From assembly GCA_031216755.1 (NCBI GenBank), contig JARUHG010000002.1, forward strand, positions 124,001-188,000: a stretch of DNA of 64,000 nt. The letters run 5' to 3'. Every line of letters starts with the position of its first letter. Position 1 is the first letter of the stretch. Shown in pieces: positions 9,390-17,652 of the stretch. The DNA comes from Lysobacter arvi. GTDB lineage: Bacteria > Pseudomonadota > Gammaproteobacteria > Xanthomonadales > Xanthomonadaceae. The position numbers and the translations under genes are program-made. A model generated the notes under the pieces. That model ran no database searches and was not told the origin of the DNA. It was given only the letters and a program-made list of their open reading frames with translations.

Positions 9390-9659
9390 TCACCCGACTA
9401 TATGCGGGATGCGATGGAACAGATCCGTCGTGAACCCGACGAGCTTGCCCAGGAGGAAATTCCCCGTCAGCGCCAGCGTCGCCACCAGCGCGATGGCCTT
9501 CACGACGAAGCCGATCGTCGGTTCGTTGAGTTGCGTGGCGGCCTGCACGATGCCGACGACCACGCCGACGACGAGCACCGCGATCAGCGGCGGGGCGCCG
9601 AGCAGCAGCGCCATCTGCAGGCCGCGGCCGATTTCGGTGAGGGCGGTTTCGGGCGTCAT
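9390..9659 (-). CDS. fliQ: FliQ, flagellar export gate membrane protein
   Basis: Small protein of 89 residues with two transmembrane helices (GAPPLIAVLVVGVVVGIVQA and AIALVATLALTGNFLLG), the family's usual size and topology. The motif ATQLNEPTIGFVVK between the helices is the conserved FliQ core. It assembles with FliP and FliR into the export channel. It lies 9 bases after fliP; a gap of about 130 bases with no recognised gene separates it from fliR. Confidence 0.96.
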   Translation of the reverse strand: MTPETALTEIGRGLQMALLLGAPPLIAVLVVGVVVGIVQAATQLNEPTIGFVVKAIALVATLALTGNFLLGKLVGFTTDLFHRIPHIVG

Positions 9660-9668
9660 GGCGCGTCC

Positions 9669-10517
9669 TCAGACCGGGTTGAACGAAGCGGCGAGCGAGC
9701 CCACCACCAGCACCCAGCCGTCCACCAGCACGAACAGCAGGATCTTGAACGGCGCCGAGACCAGCATCGGCGAGAGCATCATCATGCCCATCGACATCAG
9801 CACGCTCGCCACGACCAGGTCGATGATCACGAACGGGATGTAGATCAGGAACGCGATCTCGAAGGCGGTCTTCAGTTCGCTGGTGAGGAACGATGCGGCC
9901 AGCACGCTGAAGGGCACGTCCTGCGGCGTCGCGTACGGGCCGCTGTTGGACAGCCCGGCGAAGGTCATCAGGTCGTTCTCGCGGATCTGCGCGAGCATGA
10001 AGCCGCGGAACGGTTCCGACGCGGCGGTCCACGCGCTGCGGAAATCCATCTGGTCGTTGAGGTACGGCGCGATGCCCGCGGCCCAGGCCTGGTCGAACAC
10101 CGGCATCATCACCATCGCGGTGAGGAACAGCGCGAGCGCGAGCAGCACCTGGTTGCTCGGCGTCTGCCCGGTGCCCAGCGCCTGTCGCAGCAGGCCCAGC
10201 ACGATGATGATGCGCGTGAACGCCGTCAGTCCCAGCAACGCCGCCGGCAGCAGCGTGATGCCGGTCATCAGCAGCAGCACCTGCATCGGCATGCTGACCG
10301 GCTCGCCGCCGACCTTGCCCACGGTGACCGACGGCAGCGGCTTGTTCAGCGATGGCAGGCCCGGTGCCGACAGCGGCGCGGCCGGTTGCGCGGTCGCCTG
10401 CGCGGCGACGGGATCGGGCAGGGCCTGCGCGTGGGCCGACTGCGTCAGCGCGAGCAGCGCGAAGGCCAAGACGAGCGCGGTCGCCATCGCCACGCGGCGA
10501 ATGCGGATCGCCGTCAT
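9669..10517 (-). CDS. fliP: FliP, flagellar export channel protein
   Basis: Core subunit of the export channel, made with a cleavable signal peptide. The family core runs from MPMQVLLLMTGITLLPAALL to the C-terminal LVDGWVLVVGSLAASF. A typical signal sequence (ATALVLAFALLALTQSAHA) is followed by a Pro/Ala-rich segment longer than in most FliP proteins. The start is uncertain. The ATG used here gives a basic N-region (IRIRR) but lies inside a REP element (GGAATGACG); the next ATG, at 10487, begins directly with MATALVLAF. Neither has a clear Shine-Dalgarno sequence. Confidence 0.94.
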   Translation of the reverse strand: MTAIRIRRVAMATALVLAFALLALTQSAHAQALPDPVAAQATAQPAAPLSAPGLPSLNKPLPSVTVGKVGGEPVSMPMQVLLLMTGITLLPAALLGLTAFTRIIIVLGLLRQALGTGQTPSNQVLLALALFLTAMVMMPVFDQAWAAGIAPYLNDQMDFRSAWTAASEPFRGFMLAQIRENDLMTFAGLSNSGPYATPQDVPFSVLAASFLTSELKTAFEIAFLIYIPFVIIDLVVASVLMSMGMMMLSPMLVSAPFKILLFVLVDGWVLVVGSLAASFNPV

Positions 10518-10610
10518 TCCAGCGAAAGCTGGAACCCATTTCGATATTGCGGTTGCGGTCGGTTGCACGGTTCGAAGATCAAGATGGGTTCCAGCTTCCG
10601 CTGGAATGAC
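10513..10610. repeat. REP pair (GTCATTCC family) at the fliP 5' end
   Basis: GTCATTCCAGCGAAAGCTGG at the left and CCAGCTTCCGCTGGAATGAC at the right face each other between fliO and fliP. The left unit supplies the ATG of the longer fliP reading. Confidence 0.85.
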
Positions 10611-10653
10611 GATGAAGGTGGTCGGTGGTGTCGCGGGGCCGGGCGCCAGGCGC

Positions 10654-11334
10654 TTACGGCTTCTTCCCGAGATGCCTGGCCAGCAACTGCGCGAAAGGCG
10701 TCGCGACGTTCTGCAGGTAGGGCGTTCCCTGCGAAGGCTGTGCCACGGGAAGCGGCTCGGCGAGGGTGTGCAGCGTGGTCATGCCGTTCTGGCCCACGCC
10801 GAGCAGCAACTGCGTGCCGCCCACGTCCACCACGACCACGCGATCGCGCGGCCCCAGCGCGAGCGAACCGACGACGCGCAGCGCATTGCCGCCGCCGGCG
10901 CGACTGAAACCCGGCATGCGCCGCGCGAGCCAGCCCAGCGCGAGGATCAGCGACACGACGAGGATCAGCGCGAACACCGCGCCGCCGACGCCGGGACCGT
11001 CGGTCTGTTTGGCGAAGGTGTGCGGTTTGGCGGGCTGGCCGACGGTCGTGGTGTGCGCGGCCCCGGGCTTTTTCAGGACCTGCGCGGCCGTGGGTGCGGC
11101 TTGCGGTTCCACAGGGCTCGACGGGACGGCTTCGTTCGTGACCTCGCCCCGGCCCTCTCCCGCGGGCGCGGAAGCGGGGGCAGGAGCAGGCGCAGGAGCG
11201 ACGGCTTCGACCGTGCTCACCGTCGTCCCGACCACGATCTCCGGGCCGGTGCGCTGCCCCTCGCCCGTCTGCGGGAGAGGGGCTGGAGTGAGGGCCACCG
11301 CGGCGGCGGCCTCGATCGAACCCGAACCGCTCAT
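10654..11334 (-). CDS. fliO: FliO, flagellar export assembly factor
   Basis: Membrane protein that helps FliP assemble. A single transmembrane helix (AVFALILVVSLILALGWLARR) is followed by a small cytosolic domain (LRVVGSLALGPRDRVVVVDVGGTQLLLGVG), the conserved FliO part. The N-terminal region of about 115 residues is Ala/Pro-rich and includes the peptide LTPAPLPQTGEGQR, which is a translated REP unit. The ATG overlaps the fliN stop (ATGA). With 226 residues it is longer than minimal FliO proteins because of this N-terminal extension. Confidence 0.93.
   Translation of the reverse strand: MSGSGSIEAAAAVALTPAPLPQTGEGQRTGPEIVVGTTVSTVEAVAPAPAPAPASAPAGEGRGEVTNEAVPSSPVEPQAAPTAAQVLKKPGAAHTTTVGQPAKPHTFAKQTDGPGVGGAVFALILVVSLILALGWLARRMPGFSRAGGGNALRVVGSLALGPRDRVVVVDVGGTQLLLGVGQNGMTTLHTLAEPLPVAQPSQGTPYLQNVATPFAQLLARHLGKKP
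11142..11296. repeat. REP pair (CCTCTCCC family) inside fliO
   Basis: A degenerate unit (CCCTCTCCCGCGGGCGCGG) at about 11142-11171 faces a better one (CTCGCCCGTCTGCGGGAGAG plus a G/T-rich tail) at about 11255-11294. The spacing, near 155 bp, matches the flhF and fliI-fliH copies. It codes for part of the FliO N-terminal linker. Confidence 0.7.
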
Positions 11335-11660
11335 CGCAGCCTCTTGATCCGCTCGGCGGGGCTCACGACGTCGGTCAGGCGCACGCCGAAGCGGTCGTTC
11401 ACCACCACCACTTCGCCCTGCGCGATCAGCGTGCCGTTGACGTACAGGTCCAGCGGTTCGCCCGCGCCGCGCTCCAGTTCCACCACCGAACCCTGGTTGA
11501 GCTGCAGCAGGTTGCGGATCGGAATGCGCGCGCGGCCGACCTCCAGCGACAGCGTGACCGGCACGTCGAGGATCACGTCCAGGTTGAGGTCGCTGGCCAG
11601 GCCGGTCTCGGCGGTGAGCGGATCGAAGGCGGCGCGTGCGGCGTTGTCGGAAGTAGTCAT
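11331..11660 (-). CDS. fliN: FliN, flagellar switch / C-ring protein
   Basis: Small C-ring subunit of 109 residues, part of the rotor switch that binds CheY-P and helps dock export cargo. The SpoA (surface presentation of antigens) domain fills residues of about 25-105, with VPVTLSLEVGRARIPIRNLL, VVELERGAGEPLDLYVNGTL and GEVVVVNDRFGVRLTDV. It sits between fliM and fliO, with a 3-base gap after fliM and an ATGA overlap into fliO. Confidence 0.97.
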   Translation of the reverse strand: MTTSDNAARAAFDPLTAETGLASDLNLDVILDVPVTLSLEVGRARIPIRNLLQLNQGSVVELERGAGEPLDLYVNGTLIAQGEVVVVNDRFGVRLTDVVSPAERIKRLR

Positions 11661-11663
11661 CGG

Positions 11664-12701
11664 TCAGGCCTGGGTGAGCGCGGTGGCGCTGAGGTCGTGT
11701 TGGTTGGGATTGTTGGGATCGAACACCGGCGCGGTGCGGACCGCGTGCACGGCGTTGACCTTGACCGCGTTGCGGCCGTTGTGCGTGCCGAACTCGCCGG
11801 AGAACAGCGGCATCTGCTCGACCTTGAGCGTGGCCGTGCCGGCGATCTCGATCGGGATCACGTCGCCGACGCGAAGGCGGCACAGGTCGCGAAGGCTGAT
11901 CGAACGCTGCGCCAGCACGCTGGACAGTTCGATCTCGGCGTCGTGCAGCTGCGAGCGAAGCGCCACCGTCCAGCTTTCGTCGCGCTCGATGCGGTCGCTC
12001 TGCACGCCGGCGTCGAGCTGCTCGCGGATCGGCTCGAGCATCGCGTAGGGGAAGGACACGTGGAACTCGCCGCCGCCGCCCTCCAGTTCGACGTGGAAGC
12101 GGCACACCACGATGTACTCGCGCGGGCTGATGATGTTGGCGAAGTGCGGGTTCACCTCGGAATTGAGGTATTCGAACTCCACCGGCATCACCGGCGCCCA
12201 CGCGTCGACCAGGTCGGCGAAGGTCTGCTTGAGCAGCAGCTGGATCACGCGCATTTCGGTGGGCGTGAATTCGCGGCCCTCGATGCGCGTGTGGTACTTG
12301 CCCGAACCGCCGAAGAAGTTGTCCACGACGGTGAAGACCAGGCGCGGCTCGAACATCACCAGCGCGGTGCCGCGCAGCGGCTTCATCTTCACCAGGTTGA
12401 GGTTGGTGGGCACCTGCAGCGAGTGCATGTACTCGCCGAAGCGGATCAGGTCGATGCCGCGCACCGACAGGTCGGCCGAGCGGCGCAGCAGGTTGAACAG
12501 GCCGATTCGCCACGTGCGCGCGAAGCGCTCGTTGATCATCTCCAGCGTCGGCAGCTTGCCGCGGACGATGCGGTCCTGGCTGGCGAAGTCGTAGTTGCGC
12601 GCTTCGCCCGGCGCGGGCGGCGGCTCGGTCTCGACCGCGCCGCTGTCCACGCCGTGGAGGAGGGCGTCGATCTCGTCCTGTGAAAGCAGGTCGCTCATCA
12701 T
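11664..12701 (-). CDS. fliM: FliM, flagellar switch protein
   Basis: C-ring subunit that binds CheY-P through its N-terminal peptide, here LSQDEIDALLHG. The middle CheC-like domain and C-terminal SpoA domain follow, for 345 residues in all, the usual length. Two adjacent ATG codons are possible. The upstream one is used because GGAG lies about 10 bases before it, against 13 for the second; the difference is one residue. FliM links FliG above to FliN below in the rotor. Confidence 0.96.
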   Translation of the reverse strand: MMSDLLSQDEIDALLHGVDSGAVETEPPPAPGEARNYDFASQDRIVRGKLPTLEMINERFARTWRIGLFNLLRRSADLSVRGIDLIRFGEYMHSLQVPTNLNLVKMKPLRGTALVMFEPRLVFTVVDNFFGGSGKYHTRIEGREFTPTEMRVIQLLLKQTFADLVDAWAPVMPVEFEYLNSEVNPHFANIISPREYIVVCRFHVELEGGGGEFHVSFPYAMLEPIREQLDAGVQSDRIERDESWTVALRSQLHDAEIELSSVLAQRSISLRDLCRLRVGDVIPIEIAGTATLKVEQMPLFSGEFGTHNGRNAVKVNAVHAVRTAPVFDPNNPNQHDLSATALTQA

Positions 12702-12722
12702 CGAAGTGAAGCTCCGGCGCCG

Positions 12723-13217
12723 TTACTGCGTGACCAGACTGGTGAAGAACACCGCTTCGACCTTGTCGGGCGCGTGTTCGGCCTTCAGCACGCCGCGCAC
12801 TTCGGCCAGCGCCTGCTGCTGCAGGCGTTCCTTGGCCGAGCGCTGCGCCAGCTGCGCGGCGGTCTGCTGGCCGAACAGGAGCAGCAGGCGGTTGCGGATG
12901 GCGGGCGTGTGCAGTTCGAGCGCGGCGCCGGTGGCTTCATCGCGCGTCATCACCTGCACGTCGGCCTGCAGGTAGCGCACCGACGTGGTGTCGGCGAGGT
13001 TCACGACGAACGCAGGCTCCAGCGCGTAGTAGCGCGCCGGCTGCGCGGCGGCGGGTTCGGGCTTTCCGGCGGCCTGCGCGTCGCCGCCGCGACCCTGCAG
13101 GAACCAGAACGCACCCGCGCCCGCCAGGCCGATCGCCAGCAGTGCGATCAGGATCCACAGCGCGAGGTTGCTGCTCTTGGGCGCGGGCGGAGCGACTTGG
13201 GCGGCGGGCTTGGACAT
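12723..13217 (-). CDS. fliL: FliL, flagellar basal-body associated protein
   Basis: Inner-membrane protein surrounding the stator/rotor region, 164 residues. One transmembrane helix (LALWILIALLAIGLAGAGAF) follows a short Pro-rich N-terminus. The periplasmic domain carries the FliL pattern YYALEPAFVVNLAD and ends VEAVFFTSLVTQ. It begins the fliLMNOPQR set. The gap upstream of it (to fliK) is occupied by REP elements, so any promoter for this set would have to lie among them. Confidence 0.95.
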   Translation of the reverse strand: MSKPAAQVAPPAPKSSNLALWILIALLAIGLAGAGAFWFLQGRGGDAQAAGKPEPAAAQPARYYALEPAFVVNLADTTSVRYLQADVQVMTRDEATGAALELHTPAIRNRLLLLFGQQTAAQLAQRSAKERLQQQALAEVRGVLKAEHAPDKVEAVFFTSLVTQ

Positions 13218-13664
13218 TGCGGTGGAACTCGGTCAGTGGGGACTGCCGGTTCCGTGCAAGCGGTGTGCCGCGGGTCTTCAGCCCCTCTCCTCCGGCGACC
13301 GCAGGGAGTGCAGAGCTGAGAGGGGTTGGGTGAGGGGTGGCGAAGTGGGGACGCCACACGTCGCGCGGTTCTAGCCCCTCTCCCTGCGGCGACCGCAGGG
13401 AGTGCAGAGCTGAGAGGGGTTGGGGTGAGGGTCGGCCGAGGGGGAATGGCGCAGGTCGTTGTTGCCTGCTTCTCCGCTTCGAGAGACAAAGAACCTAGCG
13501 CTGCATATGCACCGCCTCGCCAGCGCTGCGGCCTCGTTGCCCCTCACCCCAACCCCTCGGTGGGAGAGGGGCTCAACCCCAGAGAGAGAAGCGTCTGGGA
13601 CGGGTTGGATGCTGAACGTGTCGGGGTTTTGACAGGGCAGCGGCGTCGGACTCCCGACGGCGCC
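13218..13664. repeat. REP cluster between fliK and fliL
   Basis: This 447-bp gap has no credible gene. It holds three CCTCTCCC-family units: about 13277-13338 and 13374-13432 in one orientation, both with an expanded loop (GCGACCGCAGGGAGTGCAGAG), and about 13538-13575 in the opposite orientation. No sigma-54 or sigma-28 site was recognised here. Confidence 0.8.
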
Positions 13665-14951
13665 TTACGCGTACTCGTCGAGCAGGCCGCGCGATGCCCG
13701 GACCGGTCCGCGCGTCCAGCCGCCGTCGTTCGCCGCGTCGCCGCGATCGTTCGCACCGGCCAACGAACCGCCCTGGCCGTTCGGCGTCCCCTGCTGCTGC
13801 GCCTGGCGCTGGCCGACGTCGGCCTGGCCGAGCTGCAGGCCCTGCTGGCCCAGCATGTCGCGCAGGCGCGGCAGGCTCGATTCCAGCGCGTGGCGCACCT
13901 CCGGCTGCGCGCTGTGGAACTCCGCGTTGACGCGGTTGCCGTCCAGTTGCAGGCGCACGTCGATCGCGCCGAGGTGGTCGGGCGTGACGCGGATTTCGGC
14001 GTGGCCGATCTTCTGGTCGGCCAGCCACGCGATGCGCGAGGAGAGGCCGTCGTCGAAGCCGTTGTCCAGCGCGATCGGCGCGTTGGCCTGTACCGCCGCG
14101 GCGGCCGCGCGCGAAAGCGGGTGTTGGGTCATGGTCGAGGCCGAAAGCGGTGCCGTCGAGGTCGTGTCGCCGATGGCCGTCGTATCGAAGCCGACGTCCG
14201 AGCTCGCGGCCGTCTTCGCGTCCGTCGTCGCCGCGGCGCCCATCGCCATCGCGAAGGCCGTCGTGGCATCGCCCTCGCCCGGCGCCGCGGCGGCGGGCTG
14301 CGCGCCCGGCAGGGTCGGCAGCACCGGCGCGCTGGCGTTGCCGCCGCGCGGATCGGTCGCCGTCGCAAGCGCGTCGCCGCGCAACAGGCCCGGCGGCAGC
14401 GCCTCGGCGATCGGCGCCGACGTCGCGGCGGCGGGTGCGGCGTTCGTACCGGCCAGGCCGTTGAGCAGCGCCAGCATCTGTTCGGGAAGCGCCGGCGTCG
14501 CGGCGTCGTTCGTCGTGGCGCTCGCGGTCGTCGTGCTCGCCTCGCCGCTGGCCGTCGCCGCTTCGTCGGCGGTCGCCGCCGTGGCGTCGGCATCGCCCTT
14601 CGCGCCGGCCGATTCGCGCGGCGCGTCGTCCTTCGATTCCGCGCGCGCGGTGTCGTGGGTGTCGTTCTTCGGTTTCGTTTCGGCCGCCTTCGATTCGTCG
14701 GACGAGCGCGCCTGCTCCGACGCACGCGGCGACTGCGCATCGCGCGGCTTCGCCTCGTCCTGCTTCGTCCGGGCCGGTGCCTCGGTCGTGCGCGACGCCG
14801 TTCCGCGCGAACCCTGCGACTGCAGCATCCGGTCGAATCCGCCGGTCGCCGCATCGTCCTGCGCGTTCGACGAACGCGACGCGTCCGACGTCGTGGTGCG
14901 CGCGGCGTTCGCGCGCTGTGCGCCGAAAAGGGCGTCGAACGCCTGCATCAT
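13665..14951 (-). CDS. fliK: FliK, flagellar hook-length control protein
   Basis: Secreted molecular ruler that triggers the FlhB switch at correct hook length. The 428 residues show the expected composition: a long Ala/Thr/Asp-rich disordered N-terminal part, then the conserved C-terminal Flg_hook domain (GHAEIRVTPDHLGAIDVRLQ, VRHALESSLPRLRDMLGQQG). The N-terminal part is recognisable only by composition. The first of two adjacent ATGs forms an ATGA overlap with the fliJ stop; the second has slightly better Shine-Dalgarno spacing. The gene ends with TAA. Confidence 0.92.
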   Translation of the reverse strand: MMQAFDALFGAQRANAARTTTSDASRSSNAQDDAATGGFDRMLQSQGSRGTASRTTEAPARTKQDEAKPRDAQSPRASEQARSSDESKAAETKPKNDTHDTARAESKDDAPRESAGAKGDADATAATADEAATASGEASTTTASATTNDAATPALPEQMLALLNGLAGTNAAPAAATSAPIAEALPPGLLRGDALATATDPRGGNASAPVLPTLPGAQPAAAAPGEGDATTAFAMAMGAAATTDAKTAASSDVGFDTTAIGDTTSTAPLSASTMTQHPLSRAAAAAVQANAPIALDNGFDDGLSSRIAWLADQKIGHAEIRVTPDHLGAIDVRLQLDGNRVNAEFHSAQPEVRHALESSLPRLRDMLGQQGLQLGQADVGQRQAQQQGTPNGQGGSLAGANDRGDAANDGGWTRGPVRASRGLLDEYA

Positions 14952-15394
14952 TCCGCTCCGTCGCTGCCGTTGGCGCGGGCGCGGCGCCCGCCCAGGTCGT
15001 CCAGTTCGCGCTGCACGCGCTGCTCGGCCACGCGCGATTCCTGCGCGCGGTAGCTGTCGGCCAGCTTCTCCAGCACCTTGTTGTCGCGGCTGGCGAGCAT
15101 CAGCCGCGCGCGCTCGACGTCGCGGTTCTGGCGGCTGGAATCGACGATGCGCGTCTGCTGGTCCACGGCCGTTTCGAGCTTGGCGCGGAACGCGATGCGG
15201 TTGGCCAGCAGCGCCGGCGCGATGGTCGATTCGCTCGGCGTGATGGCGTATTCCTCGGCGTAGCGGCGCAGCGCGTCCAGGCGCTGCTCCTGCTCGGCCA
15301 ACTGGCGATCGCGCTCGGCGACGTCGCGCGCGGCGGCGTCCTGGCGCTGCTGCATCAGGTGGAGCAGGGGGTCGAGGCGTTGCGAGCGGGTCAT
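14948..15394 (-). CDS. fliJ: FliJ, export chaperone / ATPase stalk
   Basis: Coiled-coil protein of 148 residues that inserts into the FliI ring like the gamma subunit of F1. It is rich in Arg, Glu, Gln and Ala with heptad character throughout ([23 protein letters not shown]). Recognition rests on this plus its position between fliI and fliK. Both neighbours overlap it by 4 bases (ATGA), so fliI, fliJ and fliK are translationally coupled. Confidence 0.92.
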   Translation of the reverse strand: MTRSQRLDPLLHLMQQRQDAAARDVAERDRQLAEQEQRLDALRRYAEEYAITPSESTIAPALLANRIAFRAKLETAVDQQTRIVDSSRQNRDVERARLMLASRDNKVLEKLADSYRAQESRVAEQRVQRELDDLGGRRARANGSDGAE

Positions 15395-16791
15395 GCGGTC
15401 TCCGTCGTCGCTTGGATGATGTGGGGTTCGCGGACATCGTCGAGCAGGCGCGCGAGCGCGTCGCGGCTGGCGGCCACGTCGGCCGCTTCGCTCACGTCCT
15501 GTCCGAGGAAATGCAGGATCGCCGGCCAGCGCGCGAGCGCTTCGTCGACGACCGGATCGTTGCCGCGCTGGTAGGCGCCGATGGCGATGAGGTCGCGCTG
15601 CGCGTTGTAGGCGGCCATCAGGCGCTTGAGCTTGCGGATGCGTTCGCGCCACGGTGCGTCGGTGATGTCCTGCATCACGCGGCTGACCGAGACCTCCACG
15701 TCGATGGCGGGGTACTGGCCGGCGTCGGCGATGCGGCGCGTCAGCACGATGTGGCCGTCCAGGATCGCGCGCGCCGCGTCGGCGATCGGTTCCTGCTGGT
15801 CGTCGCCTTCGGTGAGCACGGTGTAGAACGCGGTGATCGAACCGCGGCCGTCGGCGCCGTTGCCCGCGCGTTCGACCAGCGCAGGGAGTTTCGCGAACAC
15901 CGACGGGGGGTAACCGCGCGTGGTCGGCGGCTCGCCGACGGACAGGCCGATTTCGCGCTGCGCATGCGCATAGCGGGTCAGCGAATCCATCAGCAGCAGG
16001 ACGTGCAGGCCCTGGTCGCGGTACCACTCGGCGATGGCGGTCGCGCGCAGCGCGCCGTGCAGTCGCGCCAGCGGCGGGCGATCGGCCGGGGCGGCGACGA
16101 CGACCGCGCGGCGCAGGCCTTCCTCGCCGAGCGTGGCTTCGACGAAGTCGCGCACTTCGCGTCCGCGTTCGCCGATCAGCCCCACCACGATCACGTCGGC
16201 GGCGGTGAAGCGGGTCATCATGCCCAGCAGCGTCGACTTGCCGACGCCCGAGCCGGCGAACAGGCCCACGCGCTGGCCGCGGCCGATCGGCAGCAGTGCG
16301 TTGATCGCGCGCACGCCGACGTCGAGCGAACGCGTGATCGGTTCGCGCATCAGCGGATTGACGGACTTGCCCGCCAGGCCGACCCAGCTTTCGGCGCGGA
16401 TCGGACCGCGGCCGTCGAGCGGGACGCCGTCGGAATCGATCACGCGGCCGAGCAGGCCCTCGCCGACCGCGACTTCGCCGCGCTGCCGGCTGGGCACGAC
16501 GCGCGCGTTGGGCAGCAGGCCTTCCAGGTGCGCGCTGGGCATGAGGAAGGTGCGGTCGCCGGAGAAGCCGACGACTTCGGCATCGACCCACACGCCGCCG
16601 TGCGTTTCCACGCGGCAGCGCGAGCCCAGCGGCGCGCTGCAGCCGGAGGCTTCGAGCATCAGGCCGACGGCGCGGCGCAGCACGCCCTCGCGCGCCAGTC
16701 CCATCGAGACCGGCTGCGACGACGCGGCGTCCAGGCGTGCGGCGAGGCGGAGATTGCGGGCGTCCTGCCAGTGGGAGGCGGGGGTGGTCAT
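15391..16791 (-). CDS. fliI: FliI, flagellar export ATPase
   Basis: F1-beta-like ATPase that energises export, 466 residues. Walker A ([12 protein letters not shown]) lies near residues 177-188. The catalytic/Walker B region ([55 protein letters not shown]) is fully conserved. The ATG of [14 protein letters not shown] was chosen because the codons upstream merely translate a REP element ([13 protein letters not shown]). It is separated from fliH by that repeat pair. Confidence 0.96.
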   Translation of the reverse strand: MTTPASHWQDARNLRLAARLDAASSQPVSMGLAREGVLRRAVGLMLEASGCSAPLGSRCRVETHGGVWVDAEVVGFSGDRTFLMPSAHLEGLLPNARVVPSRQRGEVAVGEGLLGRVIDSDGVPLDGRGPIRAESWVGLAGKSVNPLMREPITRSLDVGVRAINALLPIGRGQRVGLFAGSGVGKSTLLGMMTRFTAADVIVVGLIGERGREVRDFVEATLGEEGLRRAVVVAAPADRPPLARLHGALRATAIAEWYRDQGLHVLLLMDSLTRYAHAQREIGLSVGEPPTTRGYPPSVFAKLPALVERAGNGADGRGSITAFYTVLTEGDDQQEPIADAARAILDGHIVLTRRIADAGQYPAIDVEVSVSRVMQDITDAPWRERIRKLKRLMAAYNAQRDLIAIGAYQRGNDPVVDEALARWPAILHFLGQDVSEAADVAASRDALARLLDDVREPHIIQATTETA

Positions 16792-16830
16792 GGGGTCAGG
16801 CGCTGCAAGCCCCGTGCCGCGCGTGGGCTC

Positions 16831-16989
16831 GAGCCCCTCTCCGTCGGGGAGAGGGTTGCGGTGAGGGTCGGCGGAGCGATGGCGCCCGCACTCGCGACAC
16901 AGCGCTCGTATCGGGACGCAGGGCGACCATCCGCGCATCGCACGTCCCGACCCTCACCCTGGATTTCTCTCCCGGAGGGAGAAGGAAGC
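16831..16989. repeat. REP pair (CCTCTCCC family), fliI-fliH gap
   Basis: Left unit GAGCCCCTCTCCGTCGGGGA and right unit TCTCTCCCGGAGGGAGAAGG face each other about 159 bp end to end. Flanks match the pair found inside flhF (CCCTCACCCT...GAAGC on the right arm), so the two are copies of one composite element. Confidence 0.85.
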
Positions 16990-17004
16990 AAGGCGATGGC
17001 GGAA

Positions 17005-17652
17005 TCACCGCGCCACCCCATGCGCCGCCACCGTGCTCTCCAGCGCCGCCTGCAGGCGCGCCGCGAGCGTGCCGTCGATGCGCACGCTTTCGCTGTGCAC
17101 GCGCAACTCGCCGCGGGCCAGCGTGGTGTCGTTGGTCAGCCGCACGCCGTCCAGGCCGGCCAGGTGCGGGTAGAGCACGCCCATGTCGTCCGGATGCAGG
17201 CGCAGTTCGACGCCGCGCTGGCTGGTGCCCACCGCGTCCAGCGCCTCGCGCACGAGGTCGGCCAGCAGCGACGGATCGGCCGTGTATGCCGGGCCGATCA
17301 GCGCACCGGCCACGCGCACGGCCAGTTCGGCGAGCGCTTCGGAGACCTCGTCGTCCAGCCGCGCGAGCGGACGCGTGAAGCCGTCGAGGATGCCTTCGAT
17401 CTGTGCGACCAGTCGGCGCACTTCCGCCTGGCCGGTCGCGAAGCCTTCCGCGTGTCCGCGCGCCAGGCCGTCGGCGTAGCCCTGGTCGTGCGCGGCCTGC
17501 TCGATCTTCTGCAGGTCCTCCACGCTCGGCGGGGGCGGCAGTTCGATGACGGGCTCGGGTTCGAGCGGTTCCAGTCCCGGCGCGGTCCAGCGCACGGCGC
17601 CGGCCATTTCGGTGTTCCAGGCGGCCGCGGCGCTGGAGAACGCCGGACTCAT
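17005..17652 (-). CDS. fliH: FliH, negative regulator of the export ATPase
   Basis: Cytosolic stator-like protein binding FliI and the C-ring, 215 residues. It shows the Gly-rich helical repeat typical of FliH (HDQGYADGLARGHAEGFATGQAE, a GxxxG-like pattern) around residues 55-77, then the C-terminal domain that contacts FliI (VELRLHPDDMGVLYPHL). Its ATG overlaps the fliG stop (ATGA). The REP pair separates it from fliI, which it regulates. Confidence 0.93.
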   Translation of the reverse strand: MSPAFSSAAAAWNTEMAGAVRWTAPGLEPLEPEPVIELPPPPSVEDLQKIEQAAHDQGYADGLARGHAEGFATGQAEVRRLVAQIEGILDGFTRPLARLDDEVSEALAELAVRVAGALIGPAYTADPSLLADLVREALDAVGTSQRGVELRLHPDDMGVLYPHLAGLDGVRLTNDTTLARGELRVHSESVRIDGTLAARLQAALESTVAAHGVAR

